From Bacteroidota bacterium (GTDB lineage Bacteria > Bacteroidota > Bacteroidia > Bacteroidales > UBA932): a DNA stretch of 9,670 bases. Below are positions 5,696-9,670 of this stretch, one piece after another. The position numbers and the translations under genes are program-made. Location: contig WRJW01000184.1 in assembly GCA_009778375.1 (NCBI GenBank), positions 1 through 9,670 of the forward strand. Reading direction: 5' to 3'. The notes under the pieces were generated by a model. The model was not told the DNA's origin and searched no databases. It saw only the letters and a list, made by a program, of their open reading frames with translations. Positions within the stretch are counted from its first letter, which is position 1, and each line of letters starts with the position of its first letter.

Positions 5696-7840
5696 CTATT
5701 TAGCAAGCGTCATTTCGTTGATCAGGTGACCTGCGCCGCCAAACTTATCAATAACCCAGAGAACGTAACGAATATCCACGGCAATACAGCGTTGCAGTTC
5801 GGGTTCAAAGATTACGTCTGCGCTCATGGCTTCCCAATTTCCATCAAAGGCCGCGCCAATCAACTCACCCTTAGCGTTAAGTACAGGACTTCCGGAATTT
5901 CCGTTGGTAATATCAAGGTTGTTGATAAAGCAGACGGGAAGTTCTCCTTTCTCGTTGGCATACCGGCCAAAATCCCCTTTTAGGATAAGCTCTTTAAGGC
6001 CGGCAGGAAGTTCAAATTCCCAATTGAAGTTCTCTTTTTCCAGAACACCCCGATGCGTGGTATAAAACTTATAATCCACGGCATCCCTGGCGGTGTAACT
6101 TTTTACGTGTCCATAAGTGAGGCGCATGGTGGAGTTGGCGTCGGGATAGAGGGCTTTACCCTGGTTCTTCTCAAGCGTTCCGGCAATGTATGCACGTTGT
6201 GCCTGAGAGGCAAGTTCGTTAAAGGGAACGACCTGAGCAGCCAGCAAAGCGGCTTTTTGAGAAATAGAGGTATAGACCATAAAGGCAAGGTCGTTTTTGA
6301 GCGCTTCGGCAGAAGGGTGCTGCAAAAAAGCATCTAATTTGGCGGGAGTAGCAAAGAAAGATTTACCGAACAAATCGTTTACAAAAGCGTCCACCGACTT
6401 TTTGTACTGGTCGCGAATGATTTGATAAAAAGAGGGCTGATCTGCTCTGTCTACTTCGTCGGCAAAGAGTTTGATCATGGCGACACATACCTTGCGGTCG
6501 GTCGGTTGGTTATAATTTTCGAAAAAGTTATCGATGGCGCCTCTGTTTCCGTTGATAAAAGTCTCAATTTCCTTAGGGTCTCCCTTCTCCAAAACAGGCA
6601 ATAAGCGCGCCATCCGTCCGGCAAAACTGACAATTTCCAAGTTGTTCAAACATTCAGACAGGTACGTTTGCTGATACCGAATATCCCTGCGGCCTGCTAT
6701 GGCGCTGTTGATATCGCTTACTGCCTTACCATATTTGGCCTGACGGGCGGGATCAGCAGCCACCCAAGTTTCAAAGGCCTGTTCTTCACGAGCGCGTCGG
6801 TTGACCACGTCCAATTTGGCAAAGGTTTCGCTCATCCCGGTCCACTTTTTCCAGTAGTTAGAAGAACCGGAAAATTTAGAAGCGTACTGGAGTTGCACTT
6901 TGGGGTCCGCCAACATATCGGCCTGCATTATATCCTGGCGGATCGTCCGTACATATACGCCTATTTCGTTGGTAATGTCGCGTTGTTCTTCTACTTCAGC
7001 AGAGGTCATAAAACGGGTGGTACGGCCCGGTTGTCCGATAATCATGTTAAAATCGCCCTCTTTAACTCCGGCTAAGGATACGGTCAAGTGTTTAACCGGA
7101 TTATATGGTTGATTGGATGGATTATAAGCCGCAGGATTATTGTCTTTGTCGGCATAAATGCGGAATATGGAAAAGTCGCCGGTATGGCGGGGCCAAATCC
7201 AGTTGTCGGTATCTCCGCCATATTTACCTATAGAGGAGGGAGGCGCACCCACAAAACGGACGTCGTTGAAGGTTTTGGTCACTACCAAATAGAAAGTATT
7301 GCCTCCGTACATAGAAGTCACGCGGCCCCTTAGGTAGGGATTGTCACCCACAGCCTTTTGGGATATTTCATCCCCAGTGGCTGCAATTGCTTTTGCGCGC
7401 TCCGCTTCTGTGGTGCAATTTTTTAAGACCTCATTCATTTGGGCGGTCACGTCTTCCATTCTGTCGATAAAGGTAACGTTGAGCCCGGGTGCAGGAATCT
7501 CCTCTTGACGGCTCATAGCCCAGAACCCGTCATGCAGGTAGTTGTGTTCCATGGAACTGAGTCGCTGAATGGTGCCATACCCGCAATGGTGATTGGTCAG
7601 TACCAATCCCTCTTTGGAAATAACTTCGCCGGTACAACCGCCGCCAAAGATCAGGACGGCATCTTTCAGGCTCGATTTGTTAATGCTGTAAATATCTTCC
7701 GGAGAGATTTTTAAACCTGCCTTTTTAAGGGCGTCGGCATTGAGTTTTTGAATAAGCGGCAAAAGCCACATACCTTCGTCGGCAATCGCCGTCTGAAAAG
7801 TGAGCAAAAACGCTCCAAGGATTAAACTGAATTTTTTCAT
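5696..7840 (-). CDS. S46 family serine dipeptidyl-peptidase, DPP7-like
   Basis: The 714-residue protein, typical of family S46, has a signal peptide (MKKFSLILGAFLLTFQTAIA, cleavage before DEGMWLL, the usual mature N-terminus). S46 enzymes remove dipeptides from peptide N-termini in the periplasm and feed amino-acid fermentation. Catalytic residues are His85 in TNHHCGYGTIQ, Asp222 in WPRHTGDFS and Ser649 in TNGNSGSPVL. The residue 18 after the catalytic serine is Gly667, in AAFDGNWEAM. In Porphyromonas gingivalis enzymes this position is Gly in DPP7 (hydrophobic P1) and Arg673 in DPP11 (acidic P1), so DPP7-like specificity is inferred. The start is ATG 7840; the frame is open to an ATG at 7870, but that lies upstream of the expected transcript start and would bury the signal peptide. 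It has its own promoter and shares a terminator with the convergent AT-hook gene. Confidence 0.92.
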   Translation of the reverse strand: MKKFSLILGAFLLTFQTAIADEGMWLLPLIQKLNADALKKAGLKISPEDIYSINKSSLKDAVLIFGGGCTGEVISKEGLVLTNHHCGYGTIQRLSSMEHNYLHDGFWAMSRQEEIPAPGLNVTFIDRMEDVTAQMNEVLKNCTTEAERAKAIAATGDEISQKAVGDNPYLRGRVTSMYGGNTFYLVVTKTFNDVRFVGAPPSSIGKYGGDTDNWIWPRHTGDFSIFRIYADKDNNPAAYNPSNQPYNPVKHLTVSLAGVKEGDFNMIIGQPGRTTRFMTSAEVEEQRDITNEIGVYVRTIRQDIMQADMLADPKVQLQYASKFSGSSNYWKKWTGMSETFAKLDVVNRRAREEQAFETWVAADPARQAKYGKAVSDINSAIAGRRDIRYQQTYLSECLNNLEIVSFAGRMARLLPVLEKGDPKEIETFINGNRGAIDNFFENYNQPTDRKVCVAMIKLFADEVDRADQPSFYQIIRDQYKKSVDAFVNDLFGKSFFATPAKLDAFLQHPSAEALKNDLAFMVYTSISQKAALLAAQVVPFNELASQAQRAYIAGTLEKNQGKALYPDANSTMRLTYGHVKSYTARDAVDYKFYTTHRGVLEKENFNWEFELPAGLKELILKGDFGRYANEKGELPVCFINNLDITNGNSGSPVLNAKGELIGAAFDGNWEAMSADVIFEPELQRCIAVDIRYVLWVIDKFGGAGHLINEMTLAK

Positions 7841-7867
7841 GATAAATTTTATGGTGTAATGATTGTA

Positions 7868-7875
7868 CAAATATA
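7868..7875 (-). promoter_or_regulatory. -7 promoter element of the S46 peptidase gene
   Basis: TATATTTG on the minus strand matches TAnnTTTG exactly, 10 bp after the rnhB stop codon. A TTTA (7894-7897), 18 bp upstream, is a poor -33 candidate. The predicted leader is about 20 nt to the ATG at 7840, which supports that start and separate transcription of the peptidase from rnhB. Confidence 0.5.
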
Positions 7876-7884
7876 GCAGTTTTT

Positions 7885-8499
7885 CTACAACAGTAAAGGA
7901 TCGGGAAGAAGTTTAAAACTTTTGCGGTGAAGCAGCGACGGCCCCCATTCTGCAATAGCCAAACGGTGTTTCGGTGTAGGATACCCCATATTTTTATTCC
8001 AGCCGTACTGCGGAAAGGCAATCGCCTTTTGCTCCATATATGCGTCGCGGTGGGTTTTGGCCAATACCGATGCCGCAGCAATAGAGGCAAATCTGCTGTC
8101 TCCCTTTACCAAACAGGTATGCATAATACCGGGATAAGGGGAAAAGCGATTGCCATCAACAATAAGGTGTTCCGGTCTGATGAACAGGCGAGCGATGGCC
8201 CGATGCATAGCGAGGATAGAGGCATGGAGGATATTCAATCGATCGATCTCCTCCACTTCTGCCCAGGCAACCGACCAGGATAAAGCTTTCTGTTCAATTA
8301 CATTACGCATCAAATCACGTTGTGCCCTGCTCATCTGTTTGGAGTCGTTTAAGAGGGGATGAAAAAAATCGGACGGTAAAATAACCGCGGCGGCAAAGAC
8401 AGGCCCGGCTAAGCATCCTCTGCCCGCTTCGTCGCAACCGGCCTCGTAGCAATCACTTTTTGCAAAAGGTTGCAGGGGAAATAAAAGACGTGGACTCAC
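7885..8499 (-). CDS. rnhB: Ribonuclease HII
   Basis: The cytoplasmic enzyme cuts the RNA strand of RNA-DNA hybrids and starts removal of single ribonucleotides from DNA. At 204 residues it is of normal length. The four catalytic acidic residues are present: Asp23 and Glu24 in GCDEAGRGCLAGPV, Asp115 in IVDGN, and Asp134 in VKGD, followed by the family signature SIAAASVLAKTHRD (139-152) and YGWNKNMGYPTPKH (165-178). The start is a GTG at 8499; an in-frame stop lies at 8518-8520 with no ATG between it and the catalytic DEAG motif. It begins 5 bp after the stop codon of the upstream regulator gene, so cotranscription and translational coupling are likely. Confidence 0.95.
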   Translation of the reverse strand: MSPRLLFPLQPFAKSDCYEAGCDEAGRGCLAGPVFAAAVILPSDFFHPLLNDSKQMSRAQRDLMRNVIEQKALSWSVAWAEVEEIDRLNILHASILAMHRAIARLFIRPEHLIVDGNRFSPYPGIMHTCLVKGDSRFASIAAASVLAKTHRDAYMEQKAIAFPQYGWNKNMGYPTPKHRLAIAEWGPSLLHRKSFKLLPDPLLL

Positions 8500-8504
8500 A
8501 GATA

Positions 8505-9518
8505 CTAACTGTTTGCTTCAAAGTGAGTTTTGATTTTTCTCATCAGGAGGCGTACTTTGTGTCGCTGCGCATTAAAAAACTTTACCCGTTCTTTTTCTGA
8601 ACTGCCGGAGAGGGGGACAGAACGATAGGAGAGTTTGATTAGCCAATCTTCCGTTTCTCGGCAAAAAGCCTCGTCAAAAATATTCAGATGGTTTATGGTA
8701 AACAATTTGACGACACAGTTGCTTGTCTGTGCCTGCTTCATCAAAATGTAGGTATTCTCTAAATCCATTTCGCTCAGAAAAAGTTGAAACGGAGTCGCAC
8801 ATTGGTCTTTATAGCCGTTTTGTACCCACTGATGCAATTTATTAAGGAGACTTAACACCTGATTGCATAAGAGGAGAGGCAATTTTTGGTCGGGGAAGAG
8901 GGACATATCGACGTAATAGCTGATGAGTTTTAAGGTGGGGTCAATGGTGCCGTTCGTCCATATTTCGAAAGAAGGTATGAGTTCATAGTCTCGGCTTATT
9001 TTTTGGTGGCACTCGATAATTTGGAGGGTCTCCATCTCTTTCACAAAATCATCCCAACTGCCGGCGTATTTGTATACGCTGTCTGCGTATGTGAATAATT
9101 TAAAGAATCTCAATTCTTTATGCGTCAATAAATGGAACAGGGGAATATCCATGGCCGACAGGAGAATGCGTGAACCCTCGGCAGCTCGGAGTCTCTCAAA
9201 ATTCTGCGACAGGGAAAGAATATAATTTTGATATTCGCCGGGGACGGACGAATTAACCGGACGATACATACAATTAAACCGATATTTATTCGTTGCCCCG
9301 GTCAATATGTCAAAAGAGAGGTTAAAATGTGCGCACAGCGCATAAATCTCACTGATATTCAAAAGTTTATCGCACCTAATCCGTCTGTAAGCCGAATCGG
9401 CGCCTATGTGCAACACTTCAGATACCGATTCGACTAAGGAGTGGTGTTTGGGGAGTTTTTTTTGCACTTCCTCGAATAATGCCTTTTGTATCTCCAAGAA
9501 ATTTTCTGAGTTTTTCAT
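8505..9518 (-). CDS. Helix-turn-helix regulator of a Bacteroidota SAYRRI type, with large C-terminal domain
   Basis: The 337-residue protein has an N-terminal DNA-binding domain at about residues 26-72: SLVESVSEVLHIGADSAYRR, then IRCDKLLNISEIYALCAHFN, then LSFDILTG. This resembles XRE-like domains with a SAYRRIxxxK recognition segment that I recall as widespread in Bacteroidota regulators of unknown function. The rest (about 80-337) has no motif that I recognise; it looks mostly helical, with no membrane segments, and its end is basic (QRHKVRLLMRKIKTHF). It may sense a ligand or bind a partner, but nothing shows which. The start ATG 9518 is chosen over an in-frame ATG at 9554 because MKNSENFLEI gives a compact N-terminus; the upstream extension is Lys-rich and covers the leader. 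The gene is the first of an apparent two-gene unit with rnhB. A palindrome in its promoter region suggests autoregulation. Confidence 0.7.
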   Translation of the reverse strand: MKNSENFLEIQKALFEEVQKKLPKHHSLVESVSEVLHIGADSAYRRIRCDKLLNISEIYALCAHFNLSFDILTGATNKYRFNCMYRPVNSSVPGEYQNYILSLSQNFERLRAAEGSRILLSAMDIPLFHLLTHKELRFFKLFTYADSVYKYAGSWDDFVKEMETLQIIECHQKISRDYELIPSFEIWTNGTIDPTLKLISYYVDMSLFPDQKLPLLLCNQVLSLLNKLHQWVQNGYKDQCATPFQLFLSEMDLENTYILMKQAQTSNCVVKLFTINHLNIFDEAFCRETEDWLIKLSYRSVPLSGSSEKERVKFFNAQRHKVRLLMRKIKTHFEANS

Positions 9519-9670
9519 AATTTTGGCCCTTTTATCAGACAATTTTTTGCACAATCTGCGAATTTTTTATGCAGAAAAAATAACATTTTGCAAAATAAGC
9601 AAAAAAGAGTGAAAAAAGCAAAAAAAAGGTAAGGATTTGCATTTTTTGCGGTTTTGCCCCAAAAGCAGTT
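9519..9670 (-). promoter_or_regulatory. A-tract-rich upstream region of the regulator gene with candidate promoter and operator
   Basis: No gene is seen here. On the minus strand TTTG (9619-9622) and TTATTTTG (9591-9598) are separated by exactly 20 bp, close to the Bacteroidota TTTG-N19-21-TAnnTTTG promoter, with one mismatch in the -7 element. The perfect 12-bp palindrome ATTTTGCAAAAT (9585-9596) overlaps that -7 element. At least six TTTTGC or GCAAAA motifs occur in both orientations, together with several A-tracts of 6-8 bases, which would favour bent DNA. The predicted leader is about 65 nt. The next gene upstream is outside the window. Confidence 0.45.

Noticed and set aside
9585..9670. 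CRISPR array or other direct repeat array in the A-rich right edge
   Set aside because: The repeated words are only 6-8 bases, irregularly spaced and in both orientations, with no spacer-repeat pattern.

Overview
The window most likely comes from an anaerobic, fermentative member of the Bacteroidota, probably Bacteroidales. The evidence is a serine dipeptidyl-peptidase of family S46, a SAYRRI-type helix-turn-helix regulator of a kind common in that phylum, few Shine-Dalgarno sites, and several close matches to the Bacteroidota -7 promoter element TAnnTTTG. The species cannot be named from the sequence. The DNA is densely coding: every gap inside the window is under 100 bp, and only the right edge has a longer stretch without a gene (about 150 bp).

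Positions 1-3642 (minus strand, read right to left) hold a hydrogenase operon: a SpoIIE/PP2C-type serine phosphatase with an extra C-terminal domain, a NuoE-like [2Fe-2S] subunit, a short NuoF-like FMN/NADH subunit, and the N-terminal third of an HndD/HydA-type [FeFe]-hydrogenase, cut by the window edge just before its H-cluster domain. Together the three enzyme subunits should couple NADH (possibly with ferredoxin) to H2. The linked phosphatase suggests that phosphorylation controls the enzyme or its expression.

Positions 3691-4953 (minus) encode a secreted calcineurin-like metallophosphoesterase. It is divergently transcribed from a plus-strand gene (5049-5630) for a small basic protein with a MerR/excisionase-like helix-turn-helix and three AT-hooks in its tail. 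The two genes share a 95-bp intergenic region with opposed -7 elements. A long perfect-stem hairpin at 5622-5672 separates the AT-hook gene from the convergent S46 peptidase gene and probably terminates both.

Positions 5696-9518 (minus) contain a regulator of the SAYRRI helix-turn-helix type, then rnhB (RNase HII) starting 5 bp after it with a GTG codon, then the S46 peptidase with its own promoter. Glycine at the specificity position indicates a DPP7-like rather than DPP11-like peptidase. The regulator's upstream region (9519-9670) is full of A-tracts and TTTTGC/GCAAAA motifs, with a 12-bp perfect palindrome overlapping a candidate promoter.

Most of the window is conventional. The parts most worth a second look are the phosphatase-hydrogenase pairing with its unassigned C-terminal domain, the pared-down NuoF-like subunit, the AT-hook protein, and the regulator's putative operator region.
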